Shown: positions 45,932 through 53,533 of the stretch, piece by piece
How the letters are laid out: each line of letters starts with the position of its first letter
How positions within the stretch are numbered: the first letter of the stretch is position 1
Position numbers and translations under genes: made by a program
The notes under the pieces: model-generated
Seen by the model: the letters and a program-made list of their open reading frames with translations, nothing else
The model's database searches: none
Told to the model about the DNA's origin: nothing
From: Sphingobium sp. SCG-1
GTDB taxonomy: Bacteria > Pseudomonadota > Alphaproteobacteria > Sphingomonadales > Sphingomonadaceae
Assembly (NCBI RefSeq): GCF_002953135.1
Contig: NZ_CP026373.1
Coordinates: 172,977-236,976, forward strand
DNA: 64,000 bases
Reading direction: 5' to 3'

Positions 45932-47107
45932 ATGAAGCAGGGGCAAGCCCTACGGGCTATTTTTGAGCCGGAGCGCATCCTAGAGATCCGCGAAGCCATC
46001 CCATCGGCACCGATGGAAAAAGAGCGGACGATGAACTATTTCATGGTCCCCGAGGGCAAGCGCCTTACAGAATATGAGCAGCTGATCGGGTATACCCAGC
46101 AAAGCGCCGACTATGTCGGCGGCGGCCTCGAGATCGGCGAATATATGCAGAAGCACGCTGGCGGTCGAGGCGCTTATGCGAACGAAACAACCGAGTTGAA
46201 GACACGTGATTGGTTTCGTTTCAGAGACCCTGATCGTCGTTGGTTCTTTCCGGCCATTAAGGCAAAGTCGGAAGATGGGCGCGCGGCCGACCGGTTTTTC
46301 CGATCGATCTCGGCCGAGGGTTCGGTTCGCGGCATCAATCCAAACTGGCTCGGTTTCCTGGAAGTCGATTTCGCCACGCTGACATTCTTCGAATATGGGC
46401 TTTTCAACGCGCACGCCTCCGCAACCAAGGACTCGCTGTCAGACTTCGTCAAGATGTGGGTAGCCCTCACAGGTTTCGACAAGAATGACGCGTCGCAAAT
46501 GGTGCAAATGGAGCGGGTATTTCTCGCCAAGATGATCGATGGCTTCGAGCCCGGTCTGGAACGAGGAAAGGAAGTTTGGACCGCCAGTCCGATCTACGCC
46601 GGCGTCAGAGCCGCCGTCGAAAAGGTGTGGGCTCGCACGTTCGACTGGGCCGAGATCATGTGGGCAACGCATGCCATTATCGACCCGATTTGCGGACACT
46701 TCATGCGCCGGGAGTTCTTCCAACGTGTCGCTCCGACCTATGGTGACAATGTCACACCATGGATCTTGGCACAGGCGGGGAGCTATGCGCAAACGGCCAA
46801 ACTTGGAATCCGCAAGCTTTACGGTCCCTGCCTATCTGAAGACCCCGAGTTTGGCGAGCACAACCGGATTGTCATCCGTGCCTGGACAGACAAATGGCTT
46901 CCCTTAGCGATTTCAGGACTGACGGATTTCCTCGGTATCTACGCCCAGCTTCCCTCGCCGAGCGAAGCGGTGACGGGTCGCGACGCTGTTGAGCAGTCCG
47001 TCCACCGAGTGATCGAGGATTGGGTCGAGGATTTTGGCTCCGTGGTCGATTATCACACCAATGTCGATCACCTCACTGCGCAGGTAATGGTCGGATATCC
47101 CGCATAG
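45932..47107 (+). CDS. mmoY: Monooxygenase hydroxylase beta subunit
   Basis: A 391-residue subunit of the (alpha-beta-gamma)2 hydroxylase. It matches MmoY-type sequences with RDWFRFRDPDRRWFFPAIKAKSED, INPNWLGFLEVDFATLTFFEYGLFNAH, and MWATHAIIDPICGHFMRREFF. Beta subunits share the helical fold of alpha but have lost the iron ligands, as here. GGAGAGGAG lies ahead of the ATG. It is the second gene, separated from mmoX by a palindrome. Confidence 0.95.
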   Translation: MKQGQALRAIFEPERILEIREAIPSAPMEKERTMNYFMVPEGKRLTEYEQLIGYTQQSADYVGGGLEIGEYMQKHAGGRGAYANETTELKTRDWFRFRDPDRRWFFPAIKAKSEDGRAADRFFRSISAEGSVRGINPNWLGFLEVDFATLTFFEYGLFNAHASATKDSLSDFVKMWVALTGFDKNDASQMVQMERVFLAKMIDGFEPGLERGKEVWTASPIYAGVRAAVEKVWARTFDWAEIMWATHAIIDPICGHFMRREFFQRVAPTYGDNVTPWILAQAGSYAQTAKLGIRKLYGPCLSEDPEFGEHNRIVIRAWTDKWLPLAISGLTDFLGIYAQLPSPSEAVTGRDAVEQSVHRVIEDWVEDFGSVVDYHTNVDHLTAQVMVGYPA

Positions 47108-47125
47108 ATTAGAGGAGTTACGGCT

Positions 47126-47527
47126 ATGGGCCGCGGATCTAGTGAAGGCCTAAACTCGAAGAATGGTCAAGCGTTCGTCGACGAGTTTCTTTCCGAAGAG
47201 AATATGACTGTCAAGGAGTCCCATGAGGTCGTTCTTGTCCTCATGAAGACCGAGGAAATGACGGTCGTCATCGAGGAGATCATCCTCGGCGAGCAGCTGG
47301 CGATCAATCCCAGCATTATTGTCGAAGACCACGCCAGCTATTACTGGATCAAGGCGATGGGCAAGATCGAAATCGACGTAGACCAAGTCGCGGAAATCAT
47401 GGGGCGGCAGTATAACGTCTATGATTTCCTCGTAAACGTCTCGTCATCCGTTGGCCGTTCATTCATCAACGGCAACACGTTCACGGTCACCACGGAGCTA
47501 GTTGGCCTCGACCGCGCGTTGGCGTGA
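47126..47527 (+). CDS. mmoB: Monooxygenase regulatory (coupling/effector) protein B
   Basis: A 133-residue cofactor-less effector that binds the hydroxylase and controls oxygen and substrate access. It matches MmoB in KNGQAFVDEFLSEENMTVKESHEVVLVLMK, the core ASYYWIKAMGKIEIDVDQVAEIMGRQYNVYDFLVNVSSSVGR and the end TELVGLDRALA. The length is close to the roughly 136-141 residues of known MmoB. The stop overlaps nothing but lies just before mmoZ. Confidence 0.94.
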   Translation: MGRGSSEGLNSKNGQAFVDEFLSEENMTVKESHEVVLVLMKTEEMTVVIEEIILGEQLAINPSIIVEDHASYYWIKAMGKIEIDVDQVAEIMGRQYNVYDFLVNVSSSVGRSFINGNTFTVTTELVGLDRALA

Positions 47528-47547
47528 TTCTCGCAAGGAGACAATCA

Positions 47548-48117
47548 ATGAGCTTCAAGAACAAATTCCTCGGCGAGGGTGATCGCAGTCTTTACGACAA
47601 CGCGACACGGGACGAATGGCGTGACCGTATATCGACCCTCGACACCCTCGACGCCGCGGCAGCGGAACTGCTCGACTTCCGCGCAAAGCACATCGGTGCC
47701 GAGCGAGAGACGTTCGATCTGGAATGGGACGCACTTTGGATCGAGGCGGAACTAGAGTCCCGCGTCGCGACCCTGCGTTCCGGAAAATATGTCGGCGTTG
47801 CGTTGCTCGAAACCTGCGCCTGTGGGACGCCGGCGTCGCAGGTTGTGTCTGCGCTTCGGGAGCGGATCGAAGCTGCCGGGACCGATCAGTTCGCCCTCGA
47901 AGCTATCGGCGCGGAGATGCGGCGCAAGTTCAAGCCGCCAATCATTCCCGTCAATTACTGGCTGGAGATCGAGAGCCATTTGAGCGAGCGCTTGATGATC
48001 GCCCGAGCAAAAATCGTCGACATCGCCGCAATCGACATCGAAGAGTGGCGGGAGAAGCGCGGGTTCACGGCCCTGGTAGCAGGCCATGGCAACGCAATGG
48101 ACGCGGTGCTTCGTTAA
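47548..48117 (+). CDS. mmoZ: Monooxygenase hydroxylase gamma subunit
   Basis: A 189-residue helical subunit, slightly longer than typical MmoZ (about 170). It has KFLGEGDRSLYDNATRDEWRDRISTLDTLDAAAAELLDFRAKH near the start and PVNYWLEIESHLSERLMIARAK near the end, both characteristic of the gamma subunit. The ATG at 47548 with AAGGAGACAATC before it is preferred to an earlier in-frame start at 47524 that overlaps mmoB. Confidence 0.92.
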   Translation: MSFKNKFLGEGDRSLYDNATRDEWRDRISTLDTLDAAAAELLDFRAKHIGAERETFDLEWDALWIEAELESRVATLRSGKYVGVALLETCACGTPASQVVSALRERIEAAGTDQFALEAIGAEMRRKFKPPIIPVNYWLEIESHLSERLMIARAKIVDIAAIDIEEWREKRGFTALVAGHGNAMDAVLR

Positions 48118-48173
48118 GCTTTCTGGGGCCGCATCATCGTTCAGTGGGCGACTACCCGATGAGGAATCGAACC

Positions 48174-48410
48174 ATGGATGAAGATGTTGCCCCTTTTTGC
48201 CAGAGCGCGCCGATCGTCGAGGCTGGCGGCTTCCAGGGCTATTGCGAAGACTTCGAATATGCATGGCGATGGGAGATCCGTCGCGACGGCGACGTCGTTC
48301 ATCACGGCGCTGCGCTTAGTGAGCCCGCCGCCAAGCGAGCGATCGAATCGATGATCCGGGTATTCGGGATTATGGAGGAGCAGAAGCGCGACGCTGAACC
48401 CCACACGTGA
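48174..48410 (+). CDS. mmoD: MmoD-like assembly protein
   Basis: A 78-residue protein in the mmoD position. The stretch GYCEDFEYAWRWEIRRDGDVVHHGAALSEPAAKRAIESMI resembles MmoD (OrfY) proteins, which have Y-x-R/E-D-x-E-Y-x-W-R-W-E-I followed by SLSE. In methanotrophs MmoD is implicated in hydroxylase assembly and in the copper switch. It is shorter than the roughly 100 residues of known MmoD. The ATG at 48174 has GAGGAA seven bases before it; an ATG at 48159 has none. Confidence 0.85.
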   Translation: MDEDVAPFCQSAPIVEAGGFQGYCEDFEYAWRWEIRRDGDVVHHGAALSEPAAKRAIESMIRVFGIMEEQKRDAEPHT

Positions 48411-48432
48411 TGATTAATCCAAGGAATGGACG

Positions 48433-49476
48433 ATGTATACTATACGCGCCACGCTTGAGGACGGTGAAGACCTCGCGTTCGACTGTCGAGAAGGCGAAGA
48501 TGTTTTGACCGCAGCATTGCGCGGCAATATTATTCTGATGTCAGAGTGTCACAAAGGTATCTGTACGACATGCAAAGCGCTTTGCAACGAGGGTGATTTC
48601 GAGCTTGGTCCCGGCGTAAACGTCTACTCGCTTCCGCCAGAAGACCAGGAAGAGGGTTACACTTTATTGTGCCAGACCTATCCTACCTCCGACCTCGAAT
48701 TGGAACTGCCCTACGGCCTGGATATGGTCACCTTCGGTTCGTCGAAGGTAGAAACGATCCACGACGTTGCGTTGATCAAGCTCGACCATTGGACCCCAAA
48801 TGTGGCAGGTTTGCTGCTGGAGGCGCGCGACGCTGTCGGACGGCCTATCCCTTTTGAGTTTCGCCCCGGACAGTATGTCAATATTCGAGTGCCAGGGACC
48901 GATGAATGGCGCAGCTTCTCCATGGCGAACAGTCCAGATGGATCAGGTCATGTTGAATTGATGGTCCGACTGCTGGATGACGGGCTTTTCTCGAATTATC
49001 TTAGAAATCACGCCCGGGTGGGTATGATGCTGGAAATGAAGGGACCCTTCGGTACCTTCGGGCTCCAGGAGTCAAGCTCGCGCCCGCGCCTTTTCGTCGC
49101 GGGAAGCACCGGGCTTGCTCCGATGGTGTCAATGCTGCGAGGCATGCAGGGAGATGCTGGCATGGTTCCGTCCAAGCTGGTTTTCGGCATGCGCAATAAG
49201 GAATATTTCTTCTATGCTTCGGAATTGGCAGCCCTTAGCGCGCGCAACTGGCACGTGGAGCTCGAGCTTGCATTAGAAGAAGGGCATGACGGATGGACCG
49301 GCCGGGTCGGTAATGTCGCGGACGCGTTGGAAAATATCTTAGAAAGCAACACGCAGTCACCGGACGTGTATATCTGCGGGCCCGCCGCCATGGTTCAGCG
49401 GATTGAGGAGATTTGCCATGGCCGTGGTATACCGTCTGGACAGATTTATACGGAGAAGTTTCTAGCCTCTGGCTGA
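48433..49476 (+). CDS. mmoC: Monooxygenase reductase (2Fe-2S, FAD, NADH)
   Basis: A 347-residue reductase that passes electrons from NADH through FAD and a 2Fe-2S cluster to the hydroxylase. The plant-type ferredoxin domain has Cys39, Cys44, Cys47 (ECHKGICTTCKALC) and Cys80 (TLLCQTYP). The FAD domain has FRPGQYVNIRVPGTDEWRSFSMANSP. The nucleotide domain has VAGSTGLAPMVSMLRGM and ends YTEKFLASG. Order, length and spacing match MmoC. Confidence 0.95.
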   Translation: MYTIRATLEDGEDLAFDCREGEDVLTAALRGNIILMSECHKGICTTCKALCNEGDFELGPGVNVYSLPPEDQEEGYTLLCQTYPTSDLELELPYGLDMVTFGSSKVETIHDVALIKLDHWTPNVAGLLLEARDAVGRPIPFEFRPGQYVNIRVPGTDEWRSFSMANSPDGSGHVELMVRLLDDGLFSNYLRNHARVGMMLEMKGPFGTFGLQESSSRPRLFVAGSTGLAPMVSMLRGMQGDAGMVPSKLVFGMRNKEYFFYASELAALSARNWHVELELALEEGHDGWTGRVGNVADALENILESNTQSPDVYICGPAAMVQRIEEICHGRGIPSGQIYTEKFLASG

Positions 49477-49494
49477 CGTTCGGGGAGCTGCGCA

Positions 49495-49803
49495 ATGGAC
49501 GAATTTCTCTTTGATACCGCTGAAGCGCTCGACCTGGCACTGGGCGAGCAGCACGTGGTGGAGGAAGGACTCAAGACCAGCATTGGGGAGCAAAGGGTCG
49601 AAGAACTCATCGAGTATTGGGAGGCCGATTTCGATGCCAATATCGCCGCAGCATTCCTGGAATCTTCGACGTATCGCGAACGCCTACTGCTCACGACCTG
49701 GAACCGCCTCGCGCGGTTACACGAATTTCGATCAAAGGTTGGCCGGGAGTTCATGAAGCTCAACACTGTGTCAGCGGACGCCCAAAGGACAAACGATACG
49801 TGA
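49495..49803 (+). CDS. Small acidic protein of unknown function between mmoC and the GroEL-like gene
   Basis: A 102-residue, highly helical, acidic protein (EALDLALGEQHVVEEGLKTSIGEQRVEELIEYWEADFDANIAAAF, then TWNRLARLHEFRSKVGREFMKL). No signal or membrane segment. It begins 18 bases after mmoC behind GGGGAGCTGC and ends six bases before the chaperonin gene, so it is certainly in the operon. Known sMMO and butane monooxygenase clusters, as I remember them, have no gene of this kind here. A hydroxylase assembly helper or a chaperonin partner is a guess from position. Confidence 0.7.
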   Translation: MDEFLFDTAEALDLALGEQHVVEEGLKTSIGEQRVEELIEYWEADFDANIAAAFLESSTYRERLLLTTWNRLARLHEFRSKVGREFMKLNTVSADAQRTNDT

Positions 49804-49809
49804 TGATTT

Positions 49810-51462
49810 ATGATGCACAGTGATGTAATTGGCAAAGAGCGAGCCTATCCGGCGTTGGTTGCGGGGATGGCAACACTAGGACGCGTTGCTCGGACGATGA
49901 TCGGTCCATGTGGGCGGCCAGCGTTGCTTGAGCATGTCGGTAAGCTCACGCCAATGCTGGCGAAGGATGGCAGGACACTCGCGCGAGCGTTGAGCGATCG
50001 GCACAAAGCACTCAATGTAGGCCTAAAGCTGCTGGTTCAGGCATCACGGGCAGTCGATGATAGGCTCGCCGATGGAAGCAGCACGGCCATTATAGTCACG
50101 CAAGCCATGGCCGAGGAGGTCGAACGGGCACTTGGCGCGGGCCTTGAAGCGACCGGCATTTGCCAGGGCCTCCGAGAGGCTGCCGAGACGGTCGTGGCGG
50201 CCCTGATCGATCTGACATTGCCGGCCAATGCCGACGACCTGCGTCATATAGCGTTGAGTGCCAGCAACTACGATGCGTCGATCGGCGACATGGTGAGTGA
50301 GGCGTTCAGGCGTGTGGGCGATGGCGGGAACGTCAGGGCCGAATTCGGAGACGGAACCGAGGATAGTTTGGAGATTGTGGATGGGGCCCGTTTCGAGAGA
50401 GGGCTTCTCTCGCAGGCCTTCGCTACTAACAAGGATCTCGGATCTCTCACCCTGGATGCGCCGCTGTTTCTTCTCACTGATCAAATAATCGAATCGTTTG
50501 AAACACTGCTCCCTGCGCTGGAAGCGGCCCAGATGGTCGGTCGGCCGCTCGTCGTCATCGCTGAGCAAGTGGATGGTGGAGTTGTCGCTGCAATGGTCAT
50601 GAACCATGTGCGTGGCAAGTTGCGCTGCGCCGCAATAGATGCGCCACTCTTGGGTGACAGTCGCTCAGACGCAATTGAAGATCTCGCGATTATCACCGGC
50701 GCAAAGCCCTTTCTCCAGCGACTGGGCGGGGATTTGGCGACATTGAGGCTGGAGGATCTGGGAAGTTGCAAACGCTTGAAGGTCGAGGGCGGCGTAACGA
50801 CCATAATTGAAGGCTCGGGGATTGGAGACGCCAAACGGGCACGGATCGACGTGCTGGTCCGGCAGCGGCGAAACTTGAAGGATGAGACCAAATCGATCAC
50901 CGGCCGGGTCGATCTGGAGGAGAAGCTGGACGAACGCCTCGCCATGCTAAGGGAGTGTGGAGCTGTCGTACAGATTGGCGGTCGCAGTGATTTTGAGATC
51001 AAATACCGACTTCGCGCGGCCGAAAAGGCAATAGGTTCTACTAAGTCAGCGCAACGATCAGGCATCGTTCCCGGTGGAGGCTATGCTCTGTTGCGGGCCA
51101 CCGAAGCAGTGCGCGCCGAGATCAACTCGAACGAAACGCTCGGTGTTCGAGCGGGGAAGCGCGCCGTTATCCAAGCGCTCACCGCGCCGGTCACTGCGAT
51201 TCAGATCAACGCCGGCATTCAACAGCGTGGCCGTCATAATGGATCGCTTTGGAGCGGCTTCGACAGCGTCGCCCGTGCCGATTGCGACGACTTGCGCGCA
51301 GCGGGTATCATTGATCCGACAGAGTTGTGTCAACTTGTTGTGCAGACGGCCGTGAGCCTGTGCGCGAGCATCTGCAGTGTCGAGGGCATGATCATTCAAA
51401 GCAGCCCGGTGATGGGCGATTTCAGTCCAGAGATCGCCGCAGCGACACGTGAGATAAATTAA
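49810..51462 (+). CDS. mmoG: Divergent GroEL-type chaperonin (MmoG-like)
   Basis: A 550-residue group I chaperonin relative. It keeps an ATP-site motif (DDRLADGSSTAIIVTQ with Asp88 for GroEL Asp87) and SGIVPGGGYALLRA, but the metal loop is TMIGPCGRPALLEH in place of the usual GPKGRNV type, the residue aligned to GroEL Asp398 is Lys406, and the C-terminal GGM tail is absent. Chaperonins of this kind (MmoG, BmoG) accompany soluble methane and butane monooxygenases and are required for their expression or assembly. It starts six bases after the small gene, with ATGATG as start. Confidence 0.92.
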   Translation: MMHSDVIGKERAYPALVAGMATLGRVARTMIGPCGRPALLEHVGKLTPMLAKDGRTLARALSDRHKALNVGLKLLVQASRAVDDRLADGSSTAIIVTQAMAEEVERALGAGLEATGICQGLREAAETVVAALIDLTLPANADDLRHIALSASNYDASIGDMVSEAFRRVGDGGNVRAEFGDGTEDSLEIVDGARFERGLLSQAFATNKDLGSLTLDAPLFLLTDQIIESFETLLPALEAAQMVGRPLVVIAEQVDGGVVAAMVMNHVRGKLRCAAIDAPLLGDSRSDAIEDLAIITGAKPFLQRLGGDLATLRLEDLGSCKRLKVEGGVTTIIEGSGIGDAKRARIDVLVRQRRNLKDETKSITGRVDLEEKLDERLAMLRECGAVVQIGGRSDFEIKYRLRAAEKAIGSTKSAQRSGIVPGGGYALLRATEAVRAEINSNETLGVRAGKRAVIQALTAPVTAIQINAGIQQRGRHNGSLWSGFDSVARADCDDLRAAGIIDPTELCQLVVQTAVSLCASICSVEGMIIQSSPVMGDFSPEIAAATREIN

Positions 51463-51503
51463 ATTCGCAGAAAAACCTTGAATTGAAACCGGGGGGCTAG
51501 AGC

Positions 51504-52166
51504 GTGCGACAAGTGAACATTATCCTCGTCGGCCCTCCTGGCGCTGGCAAAGGAACGCAGGCGCAGCGTCTGGTCGACAATCGCGGTATGGTACAGCTGT
51601 CGACTGGTGACATGCTCAGAGCCGCGGTGAAATGCGGCAGCCGTGTTGGAGTTCAGGCTCAAACGGTAATGGAGCGTGGAGAACTCGTCTCGGACGACAT
51701 TGTGGCTGCGCTAATCGGCGAAAGACTCGACAACGACCAACTGTCGGGTGGATTCGTATTTGACGGATTTCCGCGAACGCAGGCACAAGCCTGCGCATTG
51801 GATGTCCTCCTGCACTCCAGAGATCGCAAGGTCGATCATGTGATTGTCCTCGATGTCGATGAAGACATTCTTGTGGACCGGGTTGCCGGACGTTTCACAT
51901 GCACTCAATGTAAGGCGGGATATCACGATAATTTCAAACCTACGACGACCCCAGGAGTCTGTGACCAATGCAAGGGTCCCACGTTTTCTCGGCGTTCTGA
52001 TGACAATGAAGAGACGGTGCGGAATCGATTGTCCGAATACCGGAGCAAGACGGCGCCGATTCTAGCTTACTATGCCCCCGAAAGAATTGTCGAGCATGTA
52101 GATGGCATGATCGACATAGATGCTGTTAGTAACAGAATTGCGGCCATTCTTGACCATGATCCGTGA
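51504..52166 (+). CDS. adk: Adenylate kinase with zinc-binding lid
   Basis: A 220-residue enzyme interconverting AMP, ADP and ATP. The P-loop is GPPGAGKGTQ, the AMP site has LSTGDMLRAAV and GFVFDGFPRTQAQA, and the long lid has a four-Cys zinc site (CTQCKAGYHD and CDQCKG). The start is GTG at 51504, 41 bases after the chaperonin gene. An adenylate kinase is not a usual companion of monooxygenase operons. It may be an extra copy beside a chromosomal one; that cannot be told from this window. Confidence 0.93.
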   Translation: MRQVNIILVGPPGAGKGTQAQRLVDNRGMVQLSTGDMLRAAVKCGSRVGVQAQTVMERGELVSDDIVAALIGERLDNDQLSGGFVFDGFPRTQAQACALDVLLHSRDRKVDHVIVLDVDEDILVDRVAGRFTCTQCKAGYHDNFKPTTTPGVCDQCKGPTFSRRSDDNEETVRNRLSEYRSKTAPILAYYAPERIVEHVDGMIDIDAVSNRIAAILDHDP

Positions 52167-52193
52167 GCCACTGTTGGGAGGAGAGAATGGTCC

Positions 52194-52754
52194 GTGAGCT
52201 TTTCGGCTGAAACTCGATATGACCGCGTGGCGCAAGCGTTACATTGGATCATCGCGCTACTTGTGATTGGCAATCTCGTGTCTGGTTTTGCAAGCGACGC
52301 GCTGAAGCCGATTATTCGGGATATCGTCGCGGTCCACAAATCGACTGGTTTAACGATATTTGCACTTTCCGTTGTGCGCATTGGGTGGAGGATTGCGCAT
52401 CCGCGGGTGGCGCGTGGGATCGTCGCACAGTGGGAGAAAGTCGCGAGCGGCACGGCCCATTGGCTGTTTTATGGACTATTGTTCCTGCTTCCGCTGACAG
52501 GATGGGTTTTTACTTCGGCGGGGAAATATCCGCTCAGTTGGTTTTGGCTTGTGTCTGTGCCGAAGCTTCATATTCAAAAGGGCGATGGCCTGGTCCTGTT
52601 GGCTCGAAGCTCGCACGAGCTCCTCGGAATTGTTTTTGCCGTCCTCGCCGGCATTCACATCGCGGCTGCGCTGCGACACCACTTCATATTGAGAGATCAA
52701 GTCCTAAGCGACATGCTGCGCTCTAAGAGCAATCGGACGCGGTCGCAGACGTAA
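52194..52754 (+). CDS. Cytochrome b561-type membrane protein
   Basis: A 186-residue di-haem membrane protein with four helices: ALHWIIALLVIGNLVSGF, a second at VHKSTGLTIFALSVVRIGW, a third at HWLFYGLLFLLPLTGWVF and a fourth at HELLGIVFAVLAGIHIAAALRHH. Paired His residues on these helices match the bacterial cytochrome b561 family, which moves electrons between quinol and periplasmic acceptors or superoxide. The start is GTG at 52194 with GGGAGGAG ten bases before. It is the last gene of the likely monooxygenase transcript, 27 bases after adk. Confidence 0.87.
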   Translation: MSFSAETRYDRVAQALHWIIALLVIGNLVSGFASDALKPIIRDIVAVHKSTGLTIFALSVVRIGWRIAHPRVARGIVAQWEKVASGTAHWLFYGLLFLLPLTGWVFTSAGKYPLSWFWLVSVPKLHIQKGDGLVLLARSSHELLGIVFAVLAGIHIAAALRHHFILRDQVLSDMLRSKSNRTRSQT

Positions 52755-52831
52755 AACGAACTATGCTGTGAGTTGGCCTTGATGTGAGATCACGGTCGGC
52801 GCCACCTGGCGCGCAGACTTGCGACGCCATT

Positions 52832-53401
52832 TCAAAAGCCACCAATCAGGAGCTGGCTGATCCAGCGGTCGTCGCGCGCTTCGACACCATCCTGCTCAAC
52901 GGATATCGGCGGCAGATTATCAGCGGGCGGCACCGCGAGCTTGTCGAGGTCCACCCAATATGGTCTGCCGACGAAGCCCCGCCCATTCCAGCGCAATTGA
53001 TAATAGACACCTTCAGTCAGACGGGCGCCATATTGTTTGGGGGATTTAACAAAGAACAAAAGACTGTGCTCGAGCCATCGCAAATCACCGTCCGTTACCC
53101 TTGACGGCATCGGATAGGGATATGGGACGTGACATTGCAAATCCCGTCCGTTCAAGCATTTGAATTCCCGCATTGATAGAAAATAGGAGTCGAAAAGCGT
53201 CGGATCGAGCCGCACTTTGAACATCGTCTGATGGTCAGCAGTCCGGAAGTTTACAGTGCCGATGCGCATTACCCGCCCATCGTTCAATCGCAGCCCAACC
53301 GGTTGTTCGCCGTCAAGCGCACCGGCGACCGGATCTGCCGCACCCGATATCAGCAAAGATAGCGCACACATGAGCCCAGCCATCCCACGCCGAACATTCA
53401 C
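52832..53401 (-). CDS. Exported protein of unknown function
   Basis: A 189-residue protein with a signal peptide (GLMCALSLLISGAADPVAGA). The mature part has VRLDPTLFDSYFLSMREFKCLNGRDLQCHVPYPYP with two Cys that could form a disulfide, and LTEGVYYQLRWNGRGFVGRPYWVDLDKL. I do not recognise the family. It lies convergent with the cytochrome b561 gene, 77 bases away, so it is outside the monooxygenase operon. Confidence 0.7.
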   Translation of the reverse strand: MNVRRGMAGLMCALSLLISGAADPVAGALDGEQPVGLRLNDGRVMRIGTVNFRTADHQTMFKVRLDPTLFDSYFLSMREFKCLNGRDLQCHVPYPYPMPSRVTDGDLRWLEHSLLFFVKSPKQYGARLTEGVYYQLRWNGRGFVGRPYWVDLDKLAVPPADNLPPISVEQDGVEARDDRWISQLLIGGF

Positions 53402-53533
53402 GCCCCCCTCCAGTCAAAGGCTGCCGCGCCATAAAACGGGATCGGTCGTGCTGATCTCGAACCACCATTCCGGCCACCGGAGAAGCAGGGGTCTTGCGAT
53501 GAACCGCGCCAGGAATTGGCCAACGGTTGCTCG

